A stretch of DNA of 64,000 bases from Enterobacter kobei (GTDB lineage: Bacteria > Pseudomonadota > Gammaproteobacteria > Enterobacterales > Enterobacteriaceae): assembly GCF_001729765.1 (NCBI RefSeq), contig NZ_CP017181.1:1922001-1986000 (forward strand), in the 5' to 3' direction. A model generated the notes under the pieces. That model was given only the letters and a program-made list of their open reading frames with translations. It was not told where the DNA came from and ran no database searches. Shown piece by piece: positions 21,859 through 30,694 of this stretch (positions are counted from its first letter, which is position 1; each line of letters begins with the position of its first letter). Both the position numbers and the translations under genes were made by a program.

Positions 21859-23841
21859 TTACCACTGATAACTCACAAAAATCTTGCCGTTACGACCGTC
21901 CTGCGGAATACCCTGAGGAGACCAGTACTCCTTGTCGAAGGCGTTACCCAGCACCAGCGTGGTGGTGATGCCCTTTAGCTGCTCCTGGCCCTTATAGCTG
22001 ATGTAGATGTCGTTGACCGCATAGCCCGGCTGTTTGCTGTAACTGCTGCTGACATGGGTTGAACGATCGACAAAGGTGCCGATCCAGCCCACGGAGAAGC
22101 CGCTTTGCGCCACCGGAATATCCAGCCTGCTGGTGACGGTGTCCGGGTTGATGCTGGAGATGTACTCGCCGGTATCGGTATCTTTTCCGCGCGTGCGGTT
22201 ATAGGCCAGATCGAGGTTAAACAGGTCGGCCGAGTATTTTGCCATCACGTCCCAGCCCCAGATTTTGGCGTTCGGAACGTTGTACGACATGGTGGTCGCC
22301 GCGGCAAAATTGACGGTGGTGGAGATGTAATCTTTGGCTTTGGTATCGAAATAGCTGGCCTTGAACTCCAGCCCGTCGTTGGCGAGCATCAGGTCGTCAA
22401 AGCGCAGGCCAAAACCAAACTCCTGCGTTTCGTTGGTTTCCGGGCGCAGGTTCGGGTTAGGCACCCAGTAGTTAGTGTAGAAACTGCCGATGGAGAAGTG
22501 TTTGGCGTCGTTATACATCTCGCCCATGGTCGGGGCGCGGAAGGCCTGAGCGTAAGAGCCAAACAGCATCAGCCAGTCGGTAGGGCTGACGGTTAACCCG
22601 GCGCGGGAGGACCACTTGTCGGCATCCACGTCGTCGTAGCCCTCGCTGCTACCCCGATAGTTGTCATAGCGCGTGCCGCCCAGCAGGGTAACAGGCAGAT
22701 CGCGCAGGGTGATTTCATCCTGCAGCCAGCCGGAGCTAAAGTCGATTTTCGCCTCCGGGAAGCCGGTGGTGGTGCCACCCGGACGTTGTTCCTGACGATA
22801 ATATTCCCCGCCGTAGGTCAAAAGGTGAGAGGCAAAGGTGTCGCCGAACAGGCGGGTACGGTTTTCTACTTTGCCGCCTTTGGTGGTCTGCTTGCGGAAC
22901 TCACCGGTGCTGTCGATGTTCTGGGCATTTATGCGCACCTCTGACCAGTAAACTTTTGCATCGGCGTTCAGCCAGTCGTTCCCTTCCGGCGCCAGACGGT
23001 AACCCAGCTGTGCATCACGCTGGATGGTGGAGCGGTCGGTGATGGGGTTGCTGCTGGTGGCATCGGGGGTTTGCGGGTTTTTCGGCTCCTGCGCGGCGTT
23101 GTTGTAGTAGCGCAGGGAGCCGCTTAACGTCTGAGCCGGGTCGATTTTCCAGCTGCCTTTCGCCAGCATGTTATTAATGGATTCGTCGTTTGGGGCACGC
23201 TTGCCGTCGCTCTGGCGGATATCGCCGCGGTCACGGCTGGACCATGACACCAGACCGTCAAGCGTATCGGTGCGGCCATAGGCGCTGGCCCCCATCCCGA
23301 GGCTATGATCGCCTGTCGCACCGGTACCAAATACGCGGTAACCGCTGTTTTTGCCCGGTTCCAGGAGATCTCTGGCGTCAACGGTGTCATAGGAAATCAC
23401 GCCACCCAGCGCACCGCTGCCGTAGAGCAGCGCCGACGGACCGCGCACAACTTCGATACGTTTGATCAGCGCCGGGTCGAGGAACGTGCTGTTGAGGTGT
23501 CCGGTGTCGATACCCTGACGCACGCCGTCAACTAGCACCAGCACGCCGCGTCGGTCATAACCGCGCAGATTAACGTCCTGACCGTTGGTGCGGCCGGTGC
23601 CGTCCAGCGTCAGGCCTGGCACGTTACGCAGCAGGTCGGCGGCAGAGCTGGCGGTCTGTTTTTCCGGGGCAGCGGCGTCAATCACGCTCACCATCATTGG
23701 GGCTTCGAAGGCGCTACGGGCGTTGCCGGTAGCGGTGACGGTTATTTCATCTGCGGCAGCAAACGCGACGCCCGGCAGGGTACTGACAATCGCCAGCGCC
23801 AGAAGTGACGGGCGTAAACATGCGGTATGCAGGTGTGGCAT
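21859..23841 (-). CDS. hmuR: TonB-dependent heme/hemoglobin receptor
   Basis: A 660-residue outer-membrane receptor. The signal peptide ends near AFA|AADEI, and EITVTATG is the TonB box region. The plug domain follows (about 35-150), then a 22-strand barrel ending in aromatic W660 (FVSYQW). The heme-receptor signatures FRAP and NPNL flank a His-containing loop (FRAPTMGEMYNDAKHFS ... NPNLRPETN), which identifies the substrate class as heme. It is the second gene after hemP and is Fur-regulated through the box at 24128. Confidence 0.95.
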   Translation of the reverse strand: MPHLHTACLRPSLLALAIVSTLPGVAFAAADEITVTATGNARSAFEAPMMVSVIDAAAPEKQTASSAADLLRNVPGLTLDGTGRTNGQDVNLRGYDRRGVLVLVDGVRQGIDTGHLNSTFLDPALIKRIEVVRGPSALLYGSGALGGVISYDTVDARDLLEPGKNSGYRVFGTGATGDHSLGMGASAYGRTDTLDGLVSWSSRDRGDIRQSDGKRAPNDESINNMLAKGSWKIDPAQTLSGSLRYYNNAAQEPKNPQTPDATSSNPITDRSTIQRDAQLGYRLAPEGNDWLNADAKVYWSEVRINAQNIDSTGEFRKQTTKGGKVENRTRLFGDTFASHLLTYGGEYYRQEQRPGGTTTGFPEAKIDFSSGWLQDEITLRDLPVTLLGGTRYDNYRGSSEGYDDVDADKWSSRAGLTVSPTDWLMLFGSYAQAFRAPTMGEMYNDAKHFSIGSFYTNYWVPNPNLRPETNETQEFGFGLRFDDLMLANDGLEFKASYFDTKAKDYISTTVNFAAATTMSYNVPNAKIWGWDVMAKYSADLFNLDLAYNRTRGKDTDTGEYISSINPDTVTSRLDIPVAQSGFSVGWIGTFVDRSTHVSSSYSKQPGYAVNDIYISYKGQEQLKGITTTLVLGNAFDKEYWSPQGIPQDGRNGKIFVSYQW

Positions 23842-23913
23842 AGCAACTCTCCATAAAGAATCGAAAGCGCTGGCTGCCTGGGGATCACCTGGGTGGCTGG
23901 CGAATGTTTTGGT

Positions 23914-24102
23914 TTATTTTGTGAGGATCAATTTTCCGGCATTCGTCTGGCGCAGCAGGTAGTGCTGGCCGGCATGCTCGATAATCACCCGCCCCTCATC
24001 ACCCAGCAGGCTTTTGCTGTCGATGCGACGATCGGTGGAGGCAGGGGCGGGCGCTGTGTGTGTTTTTGCTGGCGTTGCCGCGCGGTTATCCGTAGGTGAC
24101 AT
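23914..24102 (-). CDS. hemP: Hemin uptake protein HemP
   Basis: A 62-residue HemP-family protein, started at MSPTDNR (24102), six codons inside the longest frame. The C-terminal RIDSKSLLGDEGRVIIEHAGQHYLLRQTNAGKLILTK is the conserved family core. The role is not firmly known; in some proteobacteria HemP/HmuP acts as an activator of the heme receptor gene. It is the first gene of the operon, downstream of the Fur box, and 72 bases before hmuR. Confidence 0.9.
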   Translation of the reverse strand: MSPTDNRAATPAKTHTAPAPASTDRRIDSKSLLGDEGRVIIEHAGQHYLLRQTNAGKLILTK

Positions 24103-24127
24103 AATGTTTATAAATAACAATCAATGT

Positions 24128-24146
24128 AACAATGATAATCATTATC
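24128..24146 (-). promoter_or_regulatory. Fur box of the hemP-hmuRSTUV operon
   Basis: AACAATGATAATCATTATC matches the 19-base Fur consensus (GATAATGATAATCATTATC) at 17 positions. It lies 25 bases upstream of hemP, where it would block the promoter when iron is plentiful. Confidence 0.92.
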
Positions 24147-24226
24147 AATAAACTGCAATTTCACGGCAAGCGTTTTTGTGAAAATAATGTGACGGGATCA
24201 AATTTTGGGGGAAGGTGCGGTCTGAT

Positions 24227-24267
24227 GCCCTCACCCCGACCCTCTCCCACAGGGAGAGGGAGAAGGG
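24227..24267. repeat. Dispersed inverted repeat (CCCTCTCCC type)
   Basis: Perfect nine-base arms CCCTCTCCC (24240-24248) and GGGAGAGGG (24252-24260) sit inside an outer GCCC/GGGC pairing. This is a common short intergenic repeat of enterobacteria. It lies in the 208-base gap between hemP and aroH. Confidence 0.7.
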
Positions 24268-24274
24268 CACGAAC

Positions 24275-24305
24275 CGTAGGCCGGGTAAGCGCAGCGCCAC
24301 CCGGC
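24275..24305. repeat. REP-like element
   Basis: A GTAGGCCGGGTAAGCG...GCGCCACCCGGC dyad, just after the aroH stop codon. The same pattern recurs at 33354-33384. REP elements protect 3' ends or bind gyrase/IHF; no specific role can be read here. Confidence 0.85.
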
Positions 24306-24310
24306 GGGGG

Positions 24311-25357
24311 TCAGAAGCGCGTATCTATCGCAGACGCCAGCTTTTCCAGCAGCAGTTCGCTGTCTTCCCAGCTCAGGCACGGATCGGTGATTGACTGGCC
24401 GTACACCATCTGCTGTCCGGCAACGATTTTCTGCGTGCCTTCCTTGATAAAGCTTTCGGCCATAATACCCGCGATGGCGGTTGAACCGCTGCGGATCTGC
24501 TGGCAAATTTCATCGCAAACGTCCAGCTGGCGGCGGTGCTGCTTCTGGCAGTTACCGTGGCTAAAGTCCACCACCAGATGTTCCGGCAGATCGAATTCGG
24601 CCAGTGTTTCGCACGCGGCGGCGATATCGTCGGCATGGTAATTGGGTTTCTTCCCGCCACGCATAATGATGTGCCCGTAAGGGTTACCGCTGGTCTGGTA
24701 GATAGTCATATGACCACTTTTATCCGGCGACAGGAACATGTGGCTGGCACGCGAGGCGCGGATCGCGTCAACAGCGATACGGGTGTTGCCATCGGTCCCG
24801 TTTTTAAAGCCGACCGGACAGGAGAGGGCGGAGGCCATCTCGCGGTGGATCTGGCTTTCAGTGGTGCGTGCGCCGATCGCGCCCCAGCTGATCAAATCGG
24901 CAATAAATTGCCCGGTCACCATATCGAGAAATTCAGTCGCCGTTGGGACGCCCAGCTCGTTGACCTGGAGCAGCAGCTTGCGTGCCAGTTCGATACCGTG
25001 ATTCACACGATAGCTGCCGTTGAGATCGGGATCGGAAATCAGCCCTTTCCAGCCCACCACGGTACGCGGTTTTTCAAAGTAGGTGCGCATCACAATTTCA
25101 AGGCGATGCTGATACTTATCCCGCAGTCCCTGAAGGCGTTTGGCATAATCCAGTGCTGCATCCAAATCGTGGATAGAGCAAGGGCCAATCACGACCAGAA
25201 GACGCTTGTCTTCACCGTTCAGGATTTTTTCAATACGTCGGCGGGAGGCCGTAACATATTCCGCAACCGCGGCGGAAACGGGGTGCCGCTGAGCCAGTTC
25301 AGCCGGAGTGACCAGGCTGTCAATGCGCGCCGTGCGGAGTTCGTCGGTTTTATTCAT
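24311..25357 (-). CDS. aroH: DAHP synthase, Trp-sensitive type
   Basis: A 348-residue type I DAHP synthase that joins PEP and erythrose-4-phosphate, the first step of aromatic synthesis. It begins MNKTDELRTARIDSLVTPAEL, nearly as E. coli AroH. Active-site segments GPCSIHD, FEKPRTVVGWKG, GARTTESQ, NGTDGN and DFSHGNCQKQH are present. The Trp-type assignment rests on overall resemblance to AroH, on the place next to ppsR, and on the TrpR operator at 25499-25516. The leader (25358-25498) has a hairpin with seven-base arms CGGGGCG / CGCCCCG at 25446-25463, near the expected 5' end. Confidence 0.95.
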   Translation of the reverse strand: MNKTDELRTARIDSLVTPAELAQRHPVSAAVAEYVTASRRRIEKILNGEDKRLLVVIGPCSIHDLDAALDYAKRLQGLRDKYQHRLEIVMRTYFEKPRTVVGWKGLISDPDLNGSYRVNHGIELARKLLLQVNELGVPTATEFLDMVTGQFIADLISWGAIGARTTESQIHREMASALSCPVGFKNGTDGNTRIAVDAIRASRASHMFLSPDKSGHMTIYQTSGNPYGHIIMRGGKKPNYHADDIAAACETLAEFDLPEHLVVDFSHGNCQKQHRRQLDVCDEICQQIRSGSTAIAGIMAESFIKEGTQKIVAGQQMVYGQSITDPCLSWEDSELLLEKLASAIDTRF

Positions 25358-25498
25358 GATTTGTCTCAGAAAATTTTTGCTTCATCGGCAGACTACCGGG
25401 AAGTGATGGGCATCACATTAAACCAATCCCTGCTGATTTCAAGTTCGGGGCGATACCGCCCCGTTGTTGCAGAGGATGATACCCGAATCTGAGTTAAT

Positions 25499-25516
25499 GT
25501 ACTAGCATATTAGTAC
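25499..25516 (-). promoter_or_regulatory. TrpR operator of aroH
   Basis: GTACTAGCATATTAGTAC keeps both GTACTA/TAGTAC half-sites of the TrpR operator and departs from the symmetric consensus only in the middle. It lies 142 bases upstream of aroH, with a candidate -10 TATCAT (forward 25476-25481) just downstream. It overlaps the ppsR stop codon and its last two codons. Confidence 0.85.
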
Positions 25517-26343
25517 ATGCGACGATTAAGTCCCATGATGTCGAGAATTTTGGTGGCGATCTCTTCTACCGAATAGTTAGTGCTGTTCAGCCACGGGATC
25601 TGGTTTTTGCGGTACAGCGCTTCCACTTCGGAGACCTCCATGCGGCACTGGCGCATGGAGGCGTAGCGGCTGTTCTCGCGGCGCTCTTCGCGGATCGCGG
25701 CCAGACGCTCCGGGTTAATCGTTAGTCCGAACAGTTTGTGCTGCAGCGGCTTGAGCGCAGCAGGCAGCACCAGGTTATCCATGTCGTCGGCAATAAAGGG
25801 GTAGTTGGCGGCGCGAATGCCGAACTGCATCGCCAGATAGAGGCTGGTCGGCGTTTTACCGCAACGCGACACGCCAAGTAAAATCACCTGTGCCTGGTCG
25901 AGATTGCGCAGAGAAATACCATCATCATGCGCCAGGGTGTAGTCGATGGCGGCAATACGCGCATCGTATTTGGTCAGGTTGCCAGGGTTCAGCCCATGGG
26001 TACGGTGGGCGATAGGCGTCGGGTCAAGCTTCAGCTCGCTCTGGAGCGGGGCCACCAGCGCCTGGACGATATCCTGGCAGAAGCCCTCGCTTTGCAAAAT
26101 GATGTGGCGAATTTCGGGGATAACGATGGAGTAGAACACCAGCGGACGGACGCCGGTCTGCTGGTAGATGGCGTCGATCTGGTCCTTCACCGCTTTGGCG
26201 CGGCTCTCATTTTCCACGAACGGCAGCGTGATGCTGTTAATCGATACGGGGAACTGCGACATGACCGCGTGGCCCAGCACCTCGGCGGTGATCGCCGTAC
26301 CATCAGAAATATAAAAAACGTGACGATCGACAGCATTATCCAT
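25510..26343 (-). CDS. ppsR: PEP synthetase regulatory kinase/pyrophosphorylase
   Basis: A 277-residue DUF299 protein, started at ATG 26343 ([19 protein letters not shown]). It both inactivates PEP synthase by ADP-dependent phosphorylation and reactivates it with phosphate, releasing pyrophosphate. The P-loop-like [15 protein letters not shown] is at about 150-164. It is divergent from its target gene ppsA. Its coding end overlaps the aroH TrpR operator. Confidence 0.96.
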   Translation of the reverse strand: MDNAVDRHVFYISDGTAITAEVLGHAVMSQFPVSINSITLPFVENESRAKAVKDQIDAIYQQTGVRPLVFYSIVIPEIRHIILQSEGFCQDIVQALVAPLQSELKLDPTPIAHRTHGLNPGNLTKYDARIAAIDYTLAHDDGISLRNLDQAQVILLGVSRCGKTPTSLYLAMQFGIRAANYPFIADDMDNLVLPAALKPLQHKLFGLTINPERLAAIREERRENSRYASMRQCRMEVSEVEALYRKNQIPWLNSTNYSVEEIATKILDIMGLNRRMY

Positions 26344-26678
26344 TTTACCCACCCTGAATATCATACGTAATTGTCTGAAAGCATAAATTAAAAAAGTAAT
26401 TTACACAGCAAAGAACTTATCCTAATTATGAATGAAACACTGTTTTTGATTTTCCTGAAAAGTGGATTTCATTTTTCAAATGGCGACTTTATTTTTGTGG
26501 TTAACGGCTGAATATAGAGGAATCATCGGGTTAATCGCTGGTGGGAAACTATCCGAAAAGTTGAAAATTTAAATTGCTTACACGATTCACCGTTTTTTTA
26601 GCGCAAATAAATATGCCAGTATAAATACGTAGTCAGGTGTTACTTACTCCGATCAAATATCACAAAAGGATTGTTTCG
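26344..26678. promoter_or_regulatory. ppsR/ppsA divergent control region with Cra site
   Basis: This 335-base gap is A+T-rich and has no gene. At 26576-26591 GCTTACACGATTCACC reads, on the minus strand, GGTGAATCGTGTAAGC, which resembles the Cra (FruR) site I recall for E. coli ppsA with two changes. Cra activates ppsA in gluconeogenic growth. Nothing else firm was seen. Confidence 0.7.
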
Positions 26679-29057
26679 ATGTCCAACAATGGCTCGTCAC
26701 CGCTGGTGCTTTGGTATAACCAACTCGGCATGAATGATGTAGACAGAGTTGGGGGCAAAAATGCCTCCCTGGGTGAAATGATTACAAATCTGTCCGGTAT
26801 GGGTGTTTCCGTACCAAACGGGTTTGCCACAACCGCCGATGCGTTTAACCTGTTTTTAGACCAGAGCGGTGTAAACCAGCGCATTTACGACCTGCTGGAT
26901 AAAACGGATATTGATGATGTGACCGAGCTTGCTAAAGCCGGGGCGCAGATCCGCCAGTGGATCATCGACACACCTTTCCAGCCGGAACTGGAAAAAGCCA
27001 TTCACGATGCTTACAACCAGCTCTCCGCTGACGATGCGCAGGCCTCCTTTGCCGTGCGTTCTTCCGCAACCGCAGAAGATATGCCGGACGCGTCGTTCGC
27101 CGGGCAGCAGGAAACCTTCCTGAACGTTCAGGGCTATGATGCGGTGCTGGTGGCCGTGAAGCACGTATTTGCTTCCCTGTTCAACGACCGCGCCATCTCC
27201 TATCGCGTGCACCAGGGCTACGACCATCGCGGCGTCGCGCTCTCCGCTGGCGTCCAGCGCATGGTGCGTTCAGACGTAGGCTCATCCGGCGTGATGTTCT
27301 CCATCGATACCGAATCGGGGTTCGACCAGGTGGTGTTCATCACCTCTGCATGGGGCCTGGGTGAGATGGTGGTGCAGGGCGCGGTGAACCCTGACGAATT
27401 TTATGTACACAAGCCTACGCTGGCCGCGGGTCGCCCGGCGGTGGTGCGCCGCACCATGGGCTCGAAAAAAATCCGCATGATCTATGCCCCAACTCAGGAG
27501 CATGGCAAGCAGGTTAAGATTGAAGATGTGCCGCAGGAGCAGCGCGACCGCTTCTCCCTGACCGACGCCGAAGTGCAGGAACTGGCGAAGCAGGCGGTGC
27601 AGATTGAAAAACACTACGGCCGTCCGATGGATATCGAATGGGCGAAAGACGGGAACACCGGCAAGCTGTTTATCGTCCAGGCGCGTCCGGAGACCGTCCG
27701 TTCTCGCGGTCAGGTGATGGAGCGTTATACGCTGCACGCCCAGGGCAAAATTGTGGCGGAAGGTCGCGCGATTGGTCACCGCATCGGTGCCGGTCCGGTG
27801 AAAGTGATCCACGACATCAGCGAGATGAACCGTATTGAGCCAGGCGACGTACTGGTGACCGACATGACCGACCCGGACTGGGAACCGATCATGAAGAAAG
27901 CGGCGGCCATCGTCACCAACCGCGGCGGTCGTACCTGCCATGCGGCGATCATTGCCCGCGAACTGGGTATTCCTGCGGTTGTCGGCTGCGGTGACGCAAC
28001 CGAACGCATGAAGGACGGACAGAACGTAACCGTCTCCTGTGCCGAAGGCGATACGGGCTACGTGTATGCCGATATCCTCGACTTCAGCGTGAAGAGCTCC
28101 AGCGTGGATACCATGCCGGATCTGCCGCTGAAAATTATGATGAACGTCGGTAACCCGGATCGTGCGTTTGACTTCGCCTGCCTGCCGAACGAAGGCGTTG
28201 GCCTGGCGCGTCTGGAATTTATCATCAACCGCATGATCGGCGTGCACCCGCGTGCGCTGCTGGAGTTTGACGACCAGGACGCGAAACTGCAGAACGAAAT
28301 CCGCGAGATGATGAAAGGCTACGACTCGCCGAAAGAGTTCTACGTTGGCCGTCTGACCGAAGGGATCGCCACGCTGGGCGCGGCGTTCTACCCGAAACGC
28401 GTGATCGTGCGTCTGTCTGACTTTAAGTCAAACGAATACGCCAACCTGGTCGGCGGTGAGCGCTACGAGCCGGAAGAAGAGAACCCAATGCTGGGCTTCC
28501 GCGGCGCCGGACGCTACGTGTCCGACAGCTTCCGCGACTGCTTCGCGCTGGAGTGTGAAGCGGTGAAACGCGTGCGCAACGACATGGGGCTGACCAACGT
28601 CGAAATCATGATCCCGTTCGTGCGTACGGTGGATCAGGCGAAAGCGGTAGTGGACGAGCTGGCGCGTCAGGGGCTCAAGCGCGGTGAAAACGGACTGAAG
28701 ATCATCATGATGTGTGAGATCCCGTCCAACGCCCTGCTGGCCGAGCAGTTCCTCGAGCACTTTGACGGCTTCTCTATCGGCTCGAACGACATGACGCAGC
28801 TGACGCTGGGTCTGGACCGTGACTCCGGCGTGGTCTCTGAGCTGTTCGATGAGCGTAACGAGGCGGTGAAAGCGCTGCTCTCCATGTCCATCCGTGCGGC
28901 GAAGAAACAGGGTAAATACGTCGGGATTTGTGGTCAGGGTCCTTCTGACCATGAAGACTTTGCCGCCTGGCTGATGGAGGAGGGGATTGATAGCCTGTCC
29001 CTGAACCCGGACACCGTGGTGCAAACCTGGCTGAGCCTGGCGGAACTGAACAAGTAA
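26679..29057 (+). CDS. ppsA: Phosphoenolpyruvate synthase
   Basis: A 792-residue PEP synthase that makes PEP, AMP and phosphate from pyruvate, ATP and water. I start at ATG 26679 ([20 protein letters not shown]), 14 codons inside the longest frame; CAAAAGGA precedes it. Domains in order are the ATP-grasp-like nucleotide domain (1-340), the swivelling His domain with [23 protein letters not shown] (catalytic His about 421), and the PEP/pyruvate barrel with [17 protein letters not shown] and CGQGPSD (Cys near the C-terminus). It is controlled by PpsR from the divergent gene and probably by Cra. A terminator follows at 29073. Confidence 0.97.
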   Translation: MSNNGSSPLVLWYNQLGMNDVDRVGGKNASLGEMITNLSGMGVSVPNGFATTADAFNLFLDQSGVNQRIYDLLDKTDIDDVTELAKAGAQIRQWIIDTPFQPELEKAIHDAYNQLSADDAQASFAVRSSATAEDMPDASFAGQQETFLNVQGYDAVLVAVKHVFASLFNDRAISYRVHQGYDHRGVALSAGVQRMVRSDVGSSGVMFSIDTESGFDQVVFITSAWGLGEMVVQGAVNPDEFYVHKPTLAAGRPAVVRRTMGSKKIRMIYAPTQEHGKQVKIEDVPQEQRDRFSLTDAEVQELAKQAVQIEKHYGRPMDIEWAKDGNTGKLFIVQARPETVRSRGQVMERYTLHAQGKIVAEGRAIGHRIGAGPVKVIHDISEMNRIEPGDVLVTDMTDPDWEPIMKKAAAIVTNRGGRTCHAAIIARELGIPAVVGCGDATERMKDGQNVTVSCAEGDTGYVYADILDFSVKSSSVDTMPDLPLKIMMNVGNPDRAFDFACLPNEGVGLARLEFIINRMIGVHPRALLEFDDQDAKLQNEIREMMKGYDSPKEFYVGRLTEGIATLGAAFYPKRVIVRLSDFKSNEYANLVGGERYEPEEENPMLGFRGAGRYVSDSFRDCFALECEAVKRVRNDMGLTNVEIMIPFVRTVDQAKAVVDELARQGLKRGENGLKIIMMCEIPSNALLAEQFLEHFDGFSIGSNDMTQLTLGLDRDSGVVSELFDERNEAVKALLSMSIRAAKKQGKYVGICGQGPSDHEDFAAWLMEEGIDSLSLNPDTVVQTWLSLAELNK

Positions 29058-29072
29058 CGCCAGCATGACCCG

Positions 29073-29104
29073 AAAAGGCGAGGATATTATTCCTCGCCTT
29101 TTTT
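29073..29104 (+). terminator. ppsA terminator
   Basis: AAGGCGAGGA and TCCTCGCCTT form a ten-pair stem over a short ATTA-type loop, followed by TTTTA. It starts about 16 bases after the ppsA stop. The rest of the 233-base gap to 29290 is A+T-rich and presumably holds the promoter of the next operon. Confidence 0.92.
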
Positions 29105-29290
29105 ATTTCATTTCATATTTGCTCCCCATCACAAATAAAGTAAAAAACCAAATATCATAATTTGTCTGTTAATTTAGACAATTGTTAGCGCGCAAAGCGT
29201 TGCTAATACTTGAGCCTTACTGCGCATTTCTCTTCAGAAGATGCGCAACTGGTTGAAATACGTTTTAACCTGATAAAAAGGCAAATAACA

Positions 29291-30691
29291 ATGACACTTT
29301 CCTCTGTATTGCGTACCAAAGATAAAATAGGTTATGGCTTAGGTGATATGGCCAGCGCGCTGGTCTGGCAAACGGCCACGTTATTTCTTGCTTACTTCTA
29401 TACGGATGTTTTTGGTTTACCCGCGGCCATTATGGGGACCATGTTTTTAGTGGTGCGCGTGGTTGATGCGTTTGTCGACCCGTGCATTGGCGCACTGGTT
29501 GACCGCACCCAGACGCGTCATGGTCGTTTCCGTCCCTGGCTGCTGTGGTTTGCCATTCCTTTTGGCGTGAGCTGCCTTATCACCTTCTATGTACCGGACG
29601 TCGGGCCGACGGCTAAAATCGTTTATGCCTGCCTGACCTACGCTATCCTGAGCCTGATTTACTCCGCGATTAACGTGCCTTACTGCGCCATGCCGGGCGC
29701 ACTGACGCTGGACCCGCGCGAGCGTCACTCCCTGCAGTCATGGCGCTTTGGTCTGTCATTTATTGGCGGGTTGATTGTGACGGTTATCGCATTGCCGCTG
29801 GTCTCACTGCTGGGCCAGGGCAACGTGCAGAAAGGCTATTTCTATGCCATGAGCCTGATGGGGCTGCTGGGCATTGTGCTGTTCTTCTGTTGCTTCCTGA
29901 TGACCCGCGAGCGGTATTCTCCGCGCAATGATACCTCCGGCTCCATGCTCACCGATTTAAAACTGCTGGGCCGCAACAGCCAGTGGCTTATTGTGTTCCT
30001 GTTTAATATTTTGCTGCTGACCGCGGTGGTAACGCGCGGCTCCGCCACGATGTATTACGTGAACTACGTGCTGTTGCGCCCGGATCTGGTATTTGCCTTT
30101 ATTGTTTCCGGAATGGTGGCCTCCTTAAGCGGCGCATTATTATCTGAACGGCTGCTGGGGAAATTTGACCGCGTTCGTGCTTACCAGTGGACGATTATTT
30201 CCTTCGTCATTTTCGGCGCGCTGATTTTCTTCCTGCCGCCTTCGCAGGTCTGGCTGATCTTCGGCCTTAACATTGTCTTTAGCTTTATTCAAAACCTCAC
30301 CACACCGCTCCAGTGGACCATGTTCTCCGATGTGGTCGACTACGAAGAGCATCGCAGCGGCCGTCGCCTGGACGGGCTGGTCTTCTCCACCGCGCTGTTT
30401 GCCATCAAATTTGGCCTGGCGCTCGGCGGGGCGGTGGTGGGCTGGGTACTGGGCATGGTGGATTATACGCCGGGCCAGGCAGCCCAGACGCCGCACGTGC
30501 TGTCGACCATTAACGCGCTTTTCACCCTTATCCCATGCGCGCTGTTCCTCTGCATGGTGGCGCTACTTTCCATCTACAAGCTTAACAGCCGGCTGGTGGA
30601 TTCCATCGCCCGTGAGCTGGCCAGCAAGCGTGAGGTCAGACCCGAAGCGGGGCAGCTCAGCCCGGCAACCCCTTCCGCACTACAGGAGTAA
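29291..30691 (+). CDS. GPH-family glycoside transporter
   Basis: A 466-residue inner-membrane transporter of the glycoside-pentoside-hexuronide:cation symporter family (MelB/XynP/YicJ type) with about 12 hydrophobic segments. The start at ATG 29291 (MTLSSVLRTKDKIGYGLGDMASALVW) has the typical GYGLGD(M/F)A family opening. DPCIGALVDRTQTRHGRFRPWLLW is the loop 2-3 motif of the family. It is three bases from a GH3 glycosidase gene. The pair most likely brings in a short beta-linked sugar and cuts it inside; which sugar (beta-xyloside or beta-glucoside) cannot be told. Not next to ppsA in E. coli as I recall. Confidence 0.9.
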   Translation: MTLSSVLRTKDKIGYGLGDMASALVWQTATLFLAYFYTDVFGLPAAIMGTMFLVVRVVDAFVDPCIGALVDRTQTRHGRFRPWLLWFAIPFGVSCLITFYVPDVGPTAKIVYACLTYAILSLIYSAINVPYCAMPGALTLDPRERHSLQSWRFGLSFIGGLIVTVIALPLVSLLGQGNVQKGYFYAMSLMGLLGIVLFFCCFLMTRERYSPRNDTSGSMLTDLKLLGRNSQWLIVFLFNILLLTAVVTRGSATMYYVNYVLLRPDLVFAFIVSGMVASLSGALLSERLLGKFDRVRAYQWTIISFVIFGALIFFLPPSQVWLIFGLNIVFSFIQNLTTPLQWTMFSDVVDYEEHRSGRRLDGLVFSTALFAIKFGLALGGAVVGWVLGMVDYTPGQAAQTPHVLSTINALFTLIPCALFLCMVALLSIYKLNSRLVDSIARELASKREVRPEAGQLSPATPSALQE

Positions 30692-30694
30692 AAC

